DNA of 64,000 nucleotides from Takakia lepidozioides (GCA_030704615.1 CM060734.1:33062042-33126041); one strand, 5' to 3'. Counted from the stretch's first letter, positions 45,175 to 57,700 are shown. Translations and numbers: made by a program. Notes: a model not told the origin generated them from the letters alone.

Positions 45175-47290
45175 CATGTTCTCGTCCTTGACATCCTCCT
45201 TCGGGATTTAGGTGTATTGGAATCCACTTCCCCAGTAAGGCTTCTATCTGAGTATCAGGGTCAAGGATTCCCAAACCTCCCATCTTCTTGGGCATACAAA
45301 TCTGGTGCCAAGAGACTTGTGTACGCTTGTTTTGCTCTATAGAGGTTGCCGCCCCCCATTGAGTTTCTGATGTAACCTTTTGACTTCTCAATGAAATTTT
45401 GAGTTGGTTCTCAATGAAATTTTGAGTTGGGAGCTCTCCCCGTGATGGAGAGGTGGCATGAACCCTAATATGCCAACTGGGTTTTCAGTCTTTGCAGAGT
45501 TGGGCCCATCCGTTGTTCCTCTATTAGGTTGATGCCAAATGTGTGACCTAGCAGCATAGTTGGCTCTCCTTCTTTGAGCCAGACCAACCCCAAATGGTTG
45601 CCCCATGTGGGTGACCCTCCTATGGCTGACTTAGTTGGATCTCCCACTGTAAGCAATGCCTTGGTTTTGGATCAATTAACTCTGAAGCCGGAGACTCCAG
45701 AAAACCCCATAAGAGTTTGTTCTACTGTTGCCAAGGTTTCCGGGGTTGCCTCTAGAAGAAGAAAGGTGTCATCAACAAACATAGAGAACAACATAATTTC
45801 CCATAAATTACCCCCATAATTCCTTTGCAAAAGTAGCTGACCATTTTCCAGGTCTTTCCAAACCTGGGTTTTTGGATTTTGCAATCTCAAACCCTTAACC
45901 TGGAGGTTGTTATCCAACATATAGCCTAGTGCATCTGCCATAAAGAGAAAAAGGAAGGGGGCAAGTGGACATCCCTGCCTTACCGATCTATGCAGTGGAA
46001 ATGGCTTGGATAGGTGACCATTGATTGTGACCCTACTAGAAGCTCCATGAAGAAGGATATGGACCCCATGGTAGAAGCCTTCAGGGATCCCTGCTTTACG
46101 TAGAACTGCTAGAAGGAAAGACCAGTCGACCCTGTCAAAGGCCTTCTCCAAATCCAGGAGCCATAGGGCCAAGGCCTGGTTGTTTTTGCGTAGGCTGATA
46201 CTTCTTGTGCCAAAAGAACATTATCCAGGATATATCTTCCTTTGATGAATTCCGCTTGCCCTGTTCTGATCATAGAGGGGAGGAGAGGCTGAATACGCAA
46301 GGCTAGGCTTTTTGCAATGATCTTGTAGGCCACATTGAAAAGAATGATAGGTCGGTAATTACCTATACAAGCCCTATCTCCCTTTTTGTGCAACAAGGTA
46401 ATAACGCCCCGAGTCATTGATTCAGGCATCAGACCTGAGGATTTAATGGCGTTGGCCATATTGCAAAAATCTAGCGAGATTGAGGCCCATAGTGCCTTAT
46501 AGAACTCTGTAGGCATTCCATCTATCCCCAACGCTTTGTTCTTTTCATGTGATCCAGAGCATCCCCTAGTTCCTTGGGGGTGAACTGCACCTCCAAGGCT
46601 GGGTAGCTTGAGGCTTGAATTGAGCGGGGAATGGTTCTGAGACAATCTTCCAAGTGGTCCTGATAGAGGGGATCTCTGTCGTCAGCTTTAAACAAGGATT
46701 GGAAGTGCTGGTAAGCTGAAGTACACATGTCTCTTTTTAAGGCCTTCAACGAATGAAGGAATGCGGAGGTGAGAGGTGTTCAACTTGAAGAGATCTCTCC
46801 CTCAATAATAAGTGTTTGGTAGGTTGATAGAAGCAGCTATGATGGCATGATCAAACCCTTGAGGGATGGAATCTTGTGGAGCAGAAGAGGCGAAGGTTGA
46901 AAGAGAAAGTGAGATGTAGAAATGATCAAGTCTGGCCATGCAGAGGTCATTGATGCCTCTGTTATTGGTCCAGGTGTAGAATGGGACGGAGCTGTTAGGA
47001 CCCCTTCAATAATAAGTTGTTTGGTAGGTTTTGATAGAAGCAGCTATGATGGCAAATGATCAAACCCTTGAGGGATGGAATCTTGTGGAGCAAGAAGAGA
47101 GCGAAGTTTTGAAAGAGAAAGTGAGATGTAGAAATGATCAAGTCTGGCCATGCAGAGGTCATTGATGCCTTGTGCCAGGCATTTTCTTCATCTGGATTGA
47201 GGTAAAGTATTTAATAGTGAATCCGTGAAAAAGAGGGGGTGAAGAGATTTGTCAGGAGGTCCAGGCTGCTGGAATTGGAGTGTTAAAAAT
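45170..47290 (-). mobile_element. L1-like LINE fragment
   Basis: On the minus strand the order is: an endonuclease end (ARLDHFYISLSL, about 46930), a reverse transcriptase with NYRPIILFNVAYKI (about 46365), DLEKAFDRVDW (about 46150), RQGCPLAPFLF (about 45975) and FVDDTFLL (about 45785), and the C-terminal PKKMGGLGI block typical of plant L1 (about 45290). It is 5'-truncated, with frameshifts near 46540 and 46190. It stops a few hundred bases before RanBP1. Confidence 0.85.
46800..47180. repeat. Tandem duplication inside the LINE
   Basis: 46800-46975 and 47003-47180 are the same sequence. They differ almost only by one- to three-base gains or losses (for example GGTTGATAG against GGTTTTGATAG). 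Confidence 0.85.
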
Positions 47291-47642
47291 AAACTCTTAC
47301 CGGATTTAGTGGGGTTTTCTCTAAGTTTTCGCACTGCCAAAACATTTCTAAGTTATGGGCTCCCCTTTTTGGTGAAGAAATAAACATTTACAAAATATAC
47401 ATATCAATATAACCTTTTTGCTCATGTTTACCCACATCATAGGGAAGGGTAAGAAGTGAAATTAAGAAGTAAAAATGAGTGCAGGGATATAGGGCAAGTC
47501 TGGGCTCTGTCTCGTGCAGGCAGCTGCTATATCGTCTGCTCTTGCTGCTGCCGCGCACCTCTCTGCCCACACCTGCTGCACCGCCTGCGATTTCTTCTCT
47601 GCGTCCGGTTGAGTTGAGGTCGCATTGATAGGTCATTCCAAG

Positions 47643-49816
47643 ATGGCAGGAGATGAGGAGAAGGAAGTCCGAGAAGCGACAGAAGGAGCAACATCATCAA
47701 CAGCTGTGGATGCAGCAGGGGAGGCCGGCAGCAAAGGGGCCGACGAGGAAGACACAGGGGCCCAGGTGGCTCCGATTGTAAAACTGGAGGAGGTTTCCAT
47801 TAGTACCGGGGAAGAGAACGAAGATGTTCTTCTTGATGTGTAAGGCGGGACTTGTTCCATCTTTTGGGGATCACCTTGAAGTATCTGTCGGATCTTATAT
47901 CTGTCAGAACCCTAGAAACCGTCCATGAACTGTTCAATCTGGGGTTTCAGTTTTTTTTCTCTTTTCTTTGCGTTCCTTCCTTGTCAAACCGGTACAGTTT
48001 CGCCCATATGCTATATCACATTCCTAGAGGATCGTTACCCGATGATCACCAGGGGAGATTTATTTCTTCCCATCTAATAGAGTGCTATATGGTAATTTCC
48101 ATTTTGGCAAAAAATTTTCTGGACGGGTCGCTCATGTATCTGACTCAGAAAAGGGATGGTTTCTGTGCAGCAAGGCAAAACTGTACCGGTTCGATAAGGA
48201 AGGCACGCAGTGGAAAGAACGGGGTGTCGGGCAAGTGAAACTGCTCGAACATAAGCAGTCAAAAAAGATTCGCTTGCTCATGCGTCAAAACAGGACCCTC
48301 AAGATCTGTGCCAACCATATGGGTGTGTGAATCGATTCTCACCGAAACTTCATTTGACTGGTGTATTCGGTGTTCATGTGTAGGGATTACTCCCGTGCTT
48401 CCCCGTGTCTAGAACGATCATCCGTATGCGAGAAGGATGTTTGAAGCCTACGAAGAAGCTATCGGAACAAAGTCTTAACTGACCCACAAACTATACAATG
48501 TCTCGTGGTGATTTGCAGAGATCAATAATCCTACGGTCTCGTATAAATGGACGAGTTATGTTTACATTTTATGTGTCGTAGATTAGGGTTTTTGGATGTC
48601 TTATCCGAAAGGCATACGGAAGTTAGCTCTGAGATGTATGCTTTCCCCCCTACCCTCCAAATGGGCATGGTTGCTGCTTGAACCCTATGTCATACAACAG
48701 TTCCTTTCACCTTGGTTGTGAGTTTCGGGAGATGCCAGTGGGTTCAGTACTTTGTCTGATAGTGAATGATTAAGTAGTTGTGGGTTGCATGTTGCAGTGC
48801 TACCATCCACCTCATTGCAAGAGCATGCTGGTAGTGACAAGTCCTGGGTTTGGCATGCCCCTGATTACTCTGATGGTGAACTAAAGGAGGAACTATTCTG
48901 CATGCGGTTTGGCAGTATTGAAAGTAAGTTACTGTGCTTTGGCCTGCTCTTGTCCCAGACATGGTGACTGGATCTCAGTGTGAAATGGAGAATTTTCTGG
49001 GTCTGGGAAACTCTCTAGAATGTTGCAGAATAATTGGGCACTTGGAGTGATAAAGTTAGGGTATTCCAGTGGGTGTCCAAAATGTGTTCCTGGCAACCAA
49101 ACTCTCATATGGATAAAATATTTGGAGTGGTAAAGTAGGGTATTCCCGTGGGTATCCAAAATGTGTTCCTGGCAACCAAAATGGATAAACTATTTGATGC
49201 TCTCTCATCTAGTTATCGCATATCCAGTCACGGGGCACAATTGCTTCAATCCCTTTATATTTGGCTTTTTGTGCCAAATAGTTTCTGCCTTGCTGGGTGT
49301 TTTATGACAATCGCATCCTCCCACTTCTAAATTGTATGAGCTTTGTGAGAGGTTTATCAGTTATATACTGAACTATTTTCGGTCTGGAGGGCTTACACAG
49401 TCACTGGGCTGAGAGGTTGCGTTTTCAAAGGGGTATAGCTCTGCTTGCATCTTATCATGTGCAGTCTGTGGTTATAAGATCATCAATGAAGTATTGATTC
49501 CAGCCACGAGTGTTTAAATTCAGATGAGTTACCTCTTAGTATCTGGCTGAGCAATAGCCTTATCTGCAGAGAGGTTCTGCTGTAACTCTTGTTCTGATCA
49601 ACAGGTGCTCAGAAATTCAAGACTGCATTTGAGGACGCCCAGGAAAAGTTGTCTGTGAAGTCAGGGAATGATGATGAGGATGTGGATACAGCTGCTGAAC
49701 TTCTTGGAAACTTGAAGGTGGATGGAAAACCTGAACCTGAGGAGGCTGCTGCTGTCATTGAGCAGAGCAACGAGGTTACAAGTTCAAATGGGCACGAAGA
49801 CAAGAGCTCAGAGTAG
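47643..49816 (+). CDS. RanBP1: Ran-binding protein 1 (RanBP1), four exons
   Basis: RanBP1 binds Ran-GTP in the cytoplasm and helps RanGAP trigger GTP hydrolysis, completing nuclear transport cycles. The exons are 47643-47839, 48171-48322, 48798-48923 and 49605-49816, all with GT..AG borders and matching phases, giving 228 residues. An acidic Ala/Thr-rich head of about 55 residues precedes the Ran-binding domain. That domain shows KLYRFDKEG.QWKERG, RLLMRQNRTLKICANH and SWVWHA.DYSDGELKEELFC.RF, hallmarks of the family, with no key block missing. The tail is acidic, with AAELLGNLKV as a possible nuclear export signal. ATG 47643 is the first in a good context (AAGATGG). The gene looks intact and uses no unusual codons. 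Confidence 0.93.
49046..49190. repeat. Short tandem duplication in RanBP1 intron 3
   Basis: A unit of about 80 bases containing CAAAATGTGTTCCTGGCAAC is present twice in direct orientation. Confidence 0.7.
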
Positions 49817-50720
49817 GCTGCACGAGAAGGAACCAGATGTTGTATTGCACTGTTGATGTACCATGATGTGCTGAGTTTTTCACCCTATTGACCCGGTTGT
49901 GGTGGTTTTGGGGAAGTCGTGTTTTTATTTACTCCACTTTGTTTCGATTCCCACACTTGCATTCAATAGGACTGTGAGAGCGAGGTATATTGCCTGTTTA
50001 AGACTGCATCTTTCCAGGAGTGATGATATTGGTTAGTGTGCAAAGGGCTTACTTGGGATCAACCATACTATTGCTATGACTGAATGTGCCCCATCTCGCT
50101 TCGCACTACTGCAAATTGTTTGGTATTTGAATAGATGAATCAAAACTATTATGCCCCCAAAATAGGTTGAACTTCCTTAATATGTTTGCAAGCCCACCCC
50201 TGTTGAGATGCCCTGCAGAAGAATTTTATGACTGTTGAGTGTGGGAGTTTTGGCTTGCCAAACAATATAGGGGCAGCCAGAAGACCTTTAGAATAATGGC
50301 CAAAACTGAAGTAGCACCGGTGGTCCATCAATATACAATACCATTCATGCACAATGCATTTATGTATAAATGAAAAGAAAGACTAGGACTCTGTCTAACT
50401 TGTGATTAGAGGACAGTGGACCTTATGACATCCAATGCGCTTATGTGGTTTGAGCCAGTGTTGTGTGGGTTGTGCCTTTTTAAGGAACCCACCGGGTCCG
50501 GGTATTTTTTTGGATCCGGGTTTTTGAAATTTGGAAAATCCGGGACGCGGTTTGGGTCCAGGTTCCTCAACATGGACTCAGGTCAGGGTCCGGGTAGTTG
50601 TTGGAAAATATTAGGGGGTTCACGGGTTCGGATCCGGGTCCTAGTTAATTTATTAAATAAATTAGAAAAATAATGTTAATTCGGGATAAAATTATTTTTG
50701 GCTGAAATAAATTTGAATCA
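49817..50720. other. RanBP1 3' region, no further gene
   Basis: It probably begins with the RanBP1 3' untranslated region. Between 50480 and 50640 GGGTCCGGGT-like words recur in both perfect and altered form. I see no protein. Confidence 0.45.
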
Positions 50721-50955
50721 GCTGGTAGCTCAGCTGGTAAGTGCACAGTGTTGGTGGTTTGGGGTTCAAACCCGCTGCCCTGCCTGGTGTGTGGATTGTT
50801 CGTGACCGGCTGGTCTGGTGGTGACGATTCCACCTGTGTGCCTAATGGCTTATCTAAAAGGGGTTAATTTTTCCCCCCTCCTCAAGGGCCTGAAGTGAGC
50901 AGTCACTCCCAGGTTTCCTTTATGAAAAAGTATAAAAATATAAATAAAAATTGAA
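50721..50955 (+). mobile_element. tRNA-derived SINE
   Basis: A tRNA-like head carries a Pol III A box, TAGCTCAGCTGG (50726-50737), and a B box, GGTTCAAACCC (50763-50773), at normal spacing. It cannot fold as a tRNA after the B box. An unrelated body of about 130 bases follows, then an A-rich tail (50921-50950). Similar bases TTTGAATC and ATTGAATC at the two borders may be an insertion duplication. The element is moved by LINE proteins. Confidence 0.75.
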
Positions 50956-51249
50956 TCCTAATAATGAATTTTATTGGACACATTCCTTCAAAAACACAGT
51001 GAATATGTATTGCTCATTTAACATAAGAATTAAAATAGAAATTGAGTTCCATTCTTCAATATCAATTCCAAAACATGTTAACAATAGTAATATGTTTTCC
51101 ACCATTTTGTAACCTCCTTTGATTTAATTTGATTAAAAGGGCCTCCGTCCTCTTTCCAAAAAATCCAAAAGAAGAAAAGAAAAAAGAAAAAAAGTAATAT
51201 GCCTCAAGGCTCAAAGATCACTATAGCATGGATGTGTGGGAGCCAACCT

Positions 51250-54200
51250 CATAATAATAATACATGAAGCCTCCTTGGGGAGGTGGTGTCACTGGACCCT
51301 GGAGGGCACAGCTTTGTGACATCAATCGGGTGGATTGAACCCACAACTACTTCATGTGGCTACAACTTGGTGGGGCAGGCTGCAGCGGCCTATTGCTCGA
51401 CTCATTGCAGAACCTACCACATCTAAGGTGGACCCCGCATGCCCCTCCTGAAATTAAGACCCGGACCTTGTGGCCATTGACCCCACGCCCAGATTGAGCG
51501 GAAACAAAAGGGACAGAACCTACCGCTGTTAGGGGCTGACGTTGGTAGTAAGACTTACCTTCATATATAGAATTAATCTGGGTTTTCCAGATATCCTCTA
51601 GAAATCCCTTCACACAAGCATCAATCTGCTGTGAGTGATTTGCCCAATAACTAGGCCTCGGGAGGGCCTGGGCTTTTGGCTCAGCCTCGAGACTTTCAAA
51701 GTTGTTAAACAGAGGTACAGGCACAATTCCCTTGATAGATTTGAACAGAGCGTCTCTTTGGTGTGAGAACCCCGGACAGTGTATCAGAAAATGAGTACTG
51801 TCTTCAGATTGCCAACACAACGGGCAATTGCACTCTCCCTTTCCTCTCTGCTTCTGTTTGCTGTTCATAGGTAGGCTACCTGCCCTGAGTTTAAATTTCA
51901 GTCTAGTGCTGAGAGTGGGTAGACCCTTGAGGTCATCCAAGATGTCCTCCCCCATGTCACTGACTGGAAACAAGTTCAGGGAAGTTTTCTGCCTAACTTC
52001 ATTTTCATCAGACAATCTCATCAGACATGGCTTTGGACACTACAGCCTCCAAGTCAGATTTATCCAGCAGGGTCAAGACTTGCGGTTCCAGGTCCAGGTC
52101 CTTGAGAATCTCTTCTACTCTCTTCTGCCAGGACTTAGCCTGTTTGACAGGGCGGTCCTGTTTCCAAGATATAGAGTCAATTAACTTAGGATATCTGGTG
52201 TTGGACATATGTTGCAGCTGACCCCACCATCTGACCTTGAATTCATCTCGTCGGGAGCTTAAGGACGGAATGCCAAACTCGCCCCAAACAGCCACATTGG
52301 CTGTTTTGGAGCATGCCGACATACACTCCTTAAGCACCCCCACTTGAATGGATTCTAGAGACTTAGCTTGGTTGGAGTTATCAACCCATATTGCAGATCC
52401 GTACTCCAAGGCAGGTCTAATAACGCGACAAAGCATGGTTTTCTTAACCTCAGAGTTGACCCCTCTGCAGTGGAAAAATTTAGTGAGCCCCAGAGCTTTG
52501 CCCTTGCCAGTTTGAACAACTTTCCGGATATGTGCATCCCAATTACAATTGGAGGAAAACTCAACGCCCAGGTAAGTGTAGAAAGGGAGGACCGGGATCT
52601 CTTAGCTACCCCACTGCCACTTAAGATCACTTCCTCCCTCTCCTCTGTCGTTGAATGCTACCACTGCACATTTGCTGACATTAGCCTCTAGCCCCCAAAG
52701 ATCAAAGTATCTCTTCGCGCAATCAATCAACTCCTGGAGATTGGTTGGAGTCTCCCCTATGCCTGCGAAGTCATCCGCAAACATAACGGTTGGTATGGTG
52801 GTATCACCCACCCTTAACCCAAATCCCTCACTTTCCACATCCTCGAGGAGTTGATTGATGAAAACATTGAAGAGCAGAGGGGAGAGAGTACATCCTTGAG
52901 CTACACCTTGGTCTATGTCAAAGAAGTTGGACTTCTGTCCGTTAACAGTGACACAGCTTTTGGTGTGAGCATACAAGTTGTGGACAACTCTCCACATCTT
53001 TCCCTTGATCCCAAGACCAGAGGTGGAACCATAGGCCGTCTCTCCACACTGTGTCATAAGCCTTTTTGACATCGGTTTTCCTTCTATTTTCATTCCCTGG
53101 ATAATCTGGCTTAGAGTGAAGATATGATCCACACAGCCCCTGTTTCGCCGAAAGCCAGCTTGGCCTTCGCGGAAACAACCTCTAGACTCCAGATCAGCCT
53201 CGAGACGAGTACTTATAACTCTGCAGAATGTCTTGCCAACAGCATTGAGGAGCGTGATGCCACGGTAGTTCCCCGGTTCATCTCTGTCACCCTTCTTGTA
53301 TAGATTGACAATGACCCCCTGTCGCCAGCGAAAGGGGATCATTTCAGTCTTCCAGATAAGGTTAAAGAGGAGAACTAGGGCCTCTATCATGGGATCGCCA
53401 CCGTGCTTGATAAGCTCGTTGACAATACCATCAGGTCCACCAGCTTCATATCCATTTAAATGTTCAATTGCTTCAACAATCTCAGAAGAACTAATGGGAG
53501 CGTTATAAGCCATTGAAATATACTCCAGTTCATCAGGGCTGTTTTGAATCATAGGAACAGTTTTTCCAACTGTGTCCCTCCATTCAGCAGAAGACCCCTC
53601 ACTGTTAGACCTAGAAGTTCTGCCAAGGATACTGTAGTGAGTTTCAAAGGTTTTGACAATGTCAACCGATGAAGTCACCACTGCACCTTTAGTAGTCTTC
53701 AGCGCTTGAGACAAACAGAAGCAGAGAGGAGACACGATCTGTCTTCAGCGCCCACAATTCTCTCAAATTGCAGCACTCTTTATAGAGGGCTCGTCTCTCA
53801 GCTATCTTGAGTTTAATCTCATTGGACCACCAATTAACAGCTCTACCGCAGACAATTAGTTTCCTCCCAATGATCTTGTCAGCCACAGAGGAAACGAAAC
53901 TCTCCCAAGAGTCCACTGCCCTTTCGACTTCATTTCTTGCGTTGTCAGAGCAAGACTGAAGTTCTTGGAGCGATTGGACAAAATGAGGGAGAGCCTCTTG
54001 CAAGGCCTGGACATACTCAGCCTTGACCTCCTCATTATGGAATTTTTCTATGCGCCACTTCCAAATCGAACGTTTCACAGATCTCGTGGTGTTGGGAAAA
54101 CACCTTTTGATCTCAGTCCAAACCAGGAAGTGGTCAGAGGTACCAATATCAGTTCTGTCGACCAACACATTGGCACACTGGGGAAACAAATTTTTGTCCA

Positions 54201-55000
54201 TTATGATATAGTCCACAATGGAACGTTCCCCAGTTTGGGATTTCTCACGAGTCCACTGCACTTGGTCACCTCTTGTCCTGTTATTCAAGGTCAAAAGCTG
54301 AAGCTCTTCCAGACAGTTAATTAACCGTCTGCCATTAGAATTCAGCTTGTCCTCACCAAAAGGCCCAATGATATCGTCCTGATGGAGACCTTTGCCCACC
54401 CGGGCATTGAAGTCACCCAATAGAACCACCTGACCTTTGGCAAGGAACGAAGCACAGTCCAGCTTTACATCTTCGAAGGCTTTGTCTGCGTCAACACTAA
54501 GGGTCCCCTCTGTGGGCATGTATACACAACCCACAAAGAGGTCCTTCGTATTCACGCCCTTCAGATTCAGTTTTAGCCAGATACTATGCTCATACCTCAA
54601 ACCCTTGTTGATAATTTCACAATTATCAAACAAGAAATCGCGGACAAAGAATCCAACCCCTTTTTGGCCTCGTTTCGCAGAGGCTGCCTTGAGAGTACAC
54701 ATCTTACCCATCCACTTATACCCATTGACATCTCCAACCAATTTATCCGGAGTTTCCCATGTCTCCTGACCAGCACAAATATGAATGTTATTGGCCTGAA
54801 GAACTTGTGCCACTTCGAGTTGTTTCCTTTTGTTAGTCAGCCCTGAGAAATTGAAAGTACCCAGCCGCAAGCCAGCCCTTTGCATATGAATTGTTTGTCG
54901 TCTAGGTAGCTTGTGATTGCTCCTGGACGGCCAACCGTTCTGCAAAGGGGTGACAGTTATCCCGTGTGTAGATTTTGCTCGTCTTGTGTAAACTTTGAGA
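51250..55000 (-). mobile_element. Nearly full-length non-LTR retrotransposon
   Basis: The minus strand carries endonuclease, reverse transcriptase and a C-terminal Cys/His motif in one series of frames, ending in an ATT-type simple tail near 51260. Only the 5' end appears to be missing. The first LINE bases lie within about 150 bases of the PPR stop codon, in what should be the PPR 3' untranslated region, in the same orientation. Confidence 0.85.
51347..54945 (-). pseudogene. LINE endonuclease-reverse transcriptase
   Basis: The AP-type endonuclease starts near 54860 (LRLGTFNFSGL). It shows the QETW block, VVLLGDFNARVG (about 54430) and the TSDHFLVW end (about 54145). The reverse transcriptase has GNYRGITLLN (about 53260), REGQAGFRR (about 53170), VAQGCTLSPLLF (about 52900) and the catalytic FADD (about 52785). 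A C-terminal C-x2-C-x8-H-x4-C knuckle lies near 51835-51780. Frameshifts near 53720, 53080 and 52600 and a frame change near 52010 break it. It would nick DNA and copy its RNA in place. I do not assign the clade. Confidence 0.85.
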
Positions 55001-55159
55001 ATTGGTAAACCATTCAGGGTACCAAATCCTTCAGTTACACGACGTACAGGCTCCGCACACTTAGGGACAGATTGTCCGTCTGACAGCTACAGAGTACAAA
55101 GAGTACAAAGAGAGGGAGAAGGTGGCAGCCCTGCAACCTCACACAGCCTATGTAATGTT

Positions 55160-57700
55160 TCACCAGTAATCTCCACACGAACAAATCCCATCTTGGATGT
55201 GGTGAAAGCGGTTGGCATCCCTCACAATAACTGCTCGTCCAACAATCTTCGAGATGAACTTGATGGCAGTGTGGCAGTCACCACAAACTCGAAGGTTCTT
55301 GATGACGCGGATGGGTGTCCCTGTGGGGGTGTTGATGAGGCCAAAAGAAATGGCTAGCTTCTCACTGTGGTGGAAGAGGGAATGTTCCTTTTTCTCCTTC
55401 TCCACATCATGCAATACAAACCGTGTGTCAGGTAGGTACCCTGCCTCCTTCATCTGTCCAGACAATCTCTTCAACTCAGTATGGATTTCCTCAATTTGTG
55501 GATGCAAGCTGTCTTCTGCTACAAAAGTATGTACCTGCTTGTTCACCTCAATACAGCTGTACCCTGGCTCCTTTCTGACACACCTGTCCTTCATCATTTT
55601 TCTCACCTTTACTGTATCATTCCACATGCATGCTGCAGCATAGATGTTCGACATCAGCACATAAGTAGCAGCTTGTTGTGGGTCCAACTTGAGAAGACAT
55701 TGTGCTGCCCGTTCTGCTACCTCCACATTTCCATGAATTCTGCAGGCGCCAAGCAAGGCCCCCCATGCAGACAAGTCTGGTTCAATTGGCATACGGTGAA
55801 TGAAGTCTTCTGCCTCAATCAATCGCCCTGCACGGCCAAGAAGGTCCACCATGCAGCCAAAATGCTCCGATGTAGGAGTGAGACTGTGATCTTGACTCAT
55901 GCAATGAAAGTAGTAATAGCCTTCATCCAGCAGGCCCACATGGCTACATGCAGAGATAAGACATATGAAGGTGACAAGGTTTGGCTTCAAGCCTTCCACT
56001 TGCATCTGTTCAAATAATTGGAGGGCATCCCTACAATACCCATGCTGACCATATCCTGCTATCATTGCATTCCATGAGACCACATTTCTGTAGGTCATAT
56101 TGTTGAACACTTGACGTGCATCCTTCACACTCCCACATTTGGCATACATGTCAGCTAGGGCAGTCTCCAGAATGATGTCTGGTGCAATGTGAGCTTGGAT
56201 GACGTCAGCATGGACCTCTTTGCCCTTTCTGAGGGCTGCAAGGCTGGCACAGGCATTCAGAACAGAAATGAATGTGACCTTGTCAGGTGTCACCCCTTTC
56301 TGTATCATTTCCTCATACATCTCCAAAGCCTCCCTACCACACCCATGCTGAACATATCCTGCAATCATAGCGCTCCATGAAACCACAGTTCGATAAGCCA
56401 TATTGTAAAATACATGACACGCATCTTTCATGCACCCACATTTAATATACATGTCAGTGAGGGCAGTCTCTAGAATAATATCTGGCTCAATTCCTGCTAA
56501 GATGATGTCAGCATGCACCGCTTTGCCCTTTTCCACAGCTGCTAGGTTGGCACATGTGGTGAGAATGCAAGTGAATGTGACCCTGTTCGGCATCACCCCT
56601 TCCCGTCTCATGTGCTCATACATCTCAAAAGCCTCCCTACCAAAGCCATGCTGAGTATATCCCGCGATCAGAGCACTCCATGAGACCACATTTCGCTTAG
56701 CCATCTTGTCAAAAACCTGACGTGCATCCTTTACACTCCCGCATTTGGCATACATGTCAACAAGGGCTGTCTCCAGAAAGATTCCTGGAACAATTTCAGC
56801 TTTGATGATGTCAGCATGTACCTCTTTACCTTTTTCCAGGGCCCCTAGGCTGGCACATGCATTGAGAATGCAAATGAACGTGACCTTATCACGTGCCACC
56901 CCTTTGCATATCATTTGCTCATACATCTCAAAAGCCTCCCTGCCACAACCTTGTTGAGCATATCCTGCCACCATCACATTCCATGAGACCACATTTCGTT
57001 GAGCCATATGGTCAAAAACTTGACGTGCATCCTTTACGCTCCCACATTTGGCATACATGTCAGCGAGGGCAGTCTCCAGAATGACATCTGGTGCGATTCC
57101 AGCTTTGATGATATCAGCATGGACCTCTTTGCCCTTTTCCAGGGCTCCTAGGCTAGCACATGCCTTGAGAACACAAATAAAGGTGACCCTGTTTGGAGTT
57201 ATCCCTTCCCATATCATTTCCTTATACATCTCAAAAGCCTCTGTACCACACCCATTCTTTGCATACCCTGCCATCATGCTAGTCCACGTAAACACATCTC
57301 GTTCAGGCATTTTGTCAAACACTTGGCGTGCATCCAATATGCTCCCATACTTGGCATGCATATTGAGAAGGATGTTGGACAGAAATATGTCTGGCCTGAA
57401 TCCACTTTGGATAATATGGGCCTGCACCCTCTTTCCCATCTTTAGGTCTTTCATTTTGATGCACTCCTGCAAGAGATAGGCATAAGTTTTGGAGTCCAAC
57501 GAAATATCTTCATGGTTCAGTGCGTACAGTGCCTTGTTTACATGTCTTGCGCTACATATTGTCCTGATATCCCCACAAGTTCCAGAAGGGTTTCTGTTGA
57601 CTCCCTCTCCTGGACTTCTTCCAAGAGCAGTGGTTGTGGTCAAAGTGCCTAATTCAAATGACGGTGTCTGATTCAAGCCTGTTGTCCTGCATGACTTCAA
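55160..57700 (-). CDS. PPR protein of the PLS-DYW class, organelle RNA editing factor
   Basis: Such proteins bind one or a few organelle transcripts and deaminate a chosen C to U; they act in plastids or mitochondria. About 765 residues of tandem PPR motifs (MYAKCGSVKDARQVFD, RNVVSWN.MIAGY, PNRVTF.C.L.AC patterns) run into E/E+ motifs with the PG box (EPGYSCIEV). The DYW deaminase domain ends in the exact CGDYW tail. Catalytic HSE (residues 778-780) and the CGDCH zinc site (806-810) are present. The coding part has no intron or stop. The frame opens after TGA 57730-57728 and reaches TTG at 57700 without any ATG. The first in-frame ATG lies only at residue 83 (57454), inside the repeats. The true start and targeting peptide are therefore probably in an upstream exon, or lost. 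Confidence 0.92.
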   Translation of the reverse strand: MKSCRTTGLNQTPSFELGTLTTTTALGRSPGEGVNRNPSGTCGDIRTICSARHVNKALYALNHEDISLDSKTYAYLLQECIKMKDLKMGKRVQAHIIQSGFRPDIFLSNILLNMHAKYGSILDARQVFDKMPERDVFTWTSMMAGYAKNGCGTEAFEMYKEMIWEGITPNRVTFICVLKACASLGALEKGKEVHADIIKAGIAPDVILETALADMYAKCGSVKDARQVFDHMAQRNVVSWNVMVAGYAQQGCGREAFEMYEQMICKGVARDKVTFICILNACASLGALEKGKEVHADIIKAEIVPGIFLETALVDMYAKCGSVKDARQVFDKMAKRNVVSWSALIAGYTQHGFGREAFEMYEHMRREGVMPNRVTFTCILTTCANLAAVEKGKAVHADIILAGIEPDIILETALTDMYIKCGCMKDACHVFYNMAYRTVVSWSAMIAGYVQHGCGREALEMYEEMIQKGVTPDKVTFISVLNACASLAALRKGKEVHADVIQAHIAPDIILETALADMYAKCGSVKDARQVFNNMTYRNVVSWNAMIAGYGQHGYCRDALQLFEQMQVEGLKPNLVTFICLISACSHVGLLDEGYYYFHCMSQDHSLTPTSEHFGCMVDLLGRAGRLIEAEDFIHRMPIEPDLSAWGALLGACRIHGNVEVAERAAQCLLKLDPQQAATYVLMSNIYAAACMWNDTVKVRKMMKDRCVRKEPGYSCIEVNKQVHTFVAEDSLHPQIEEIHTELKRLSGQMKEAGYLPDTRFVLHDVEKEKKEHSLFHHSEKLAISFGLINTPTGTPIRVIKNLRVCGDCHTAIKFISKIVGRAVIVRDANRFHHIQDGICSCGDYW

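Noticed and set aside
50721-50800. A tRNA gene
   Set aside because: A and B boxes are present, but the acceptor stem cannot close and the sequence continues into a SINE body with an A-rich tail.
51332-51342. A minus-strand B box (GGGTTCAATCC) as another SINE
   Set aside because: No A box at the right distance; it lies in the 3' part of the LINE.
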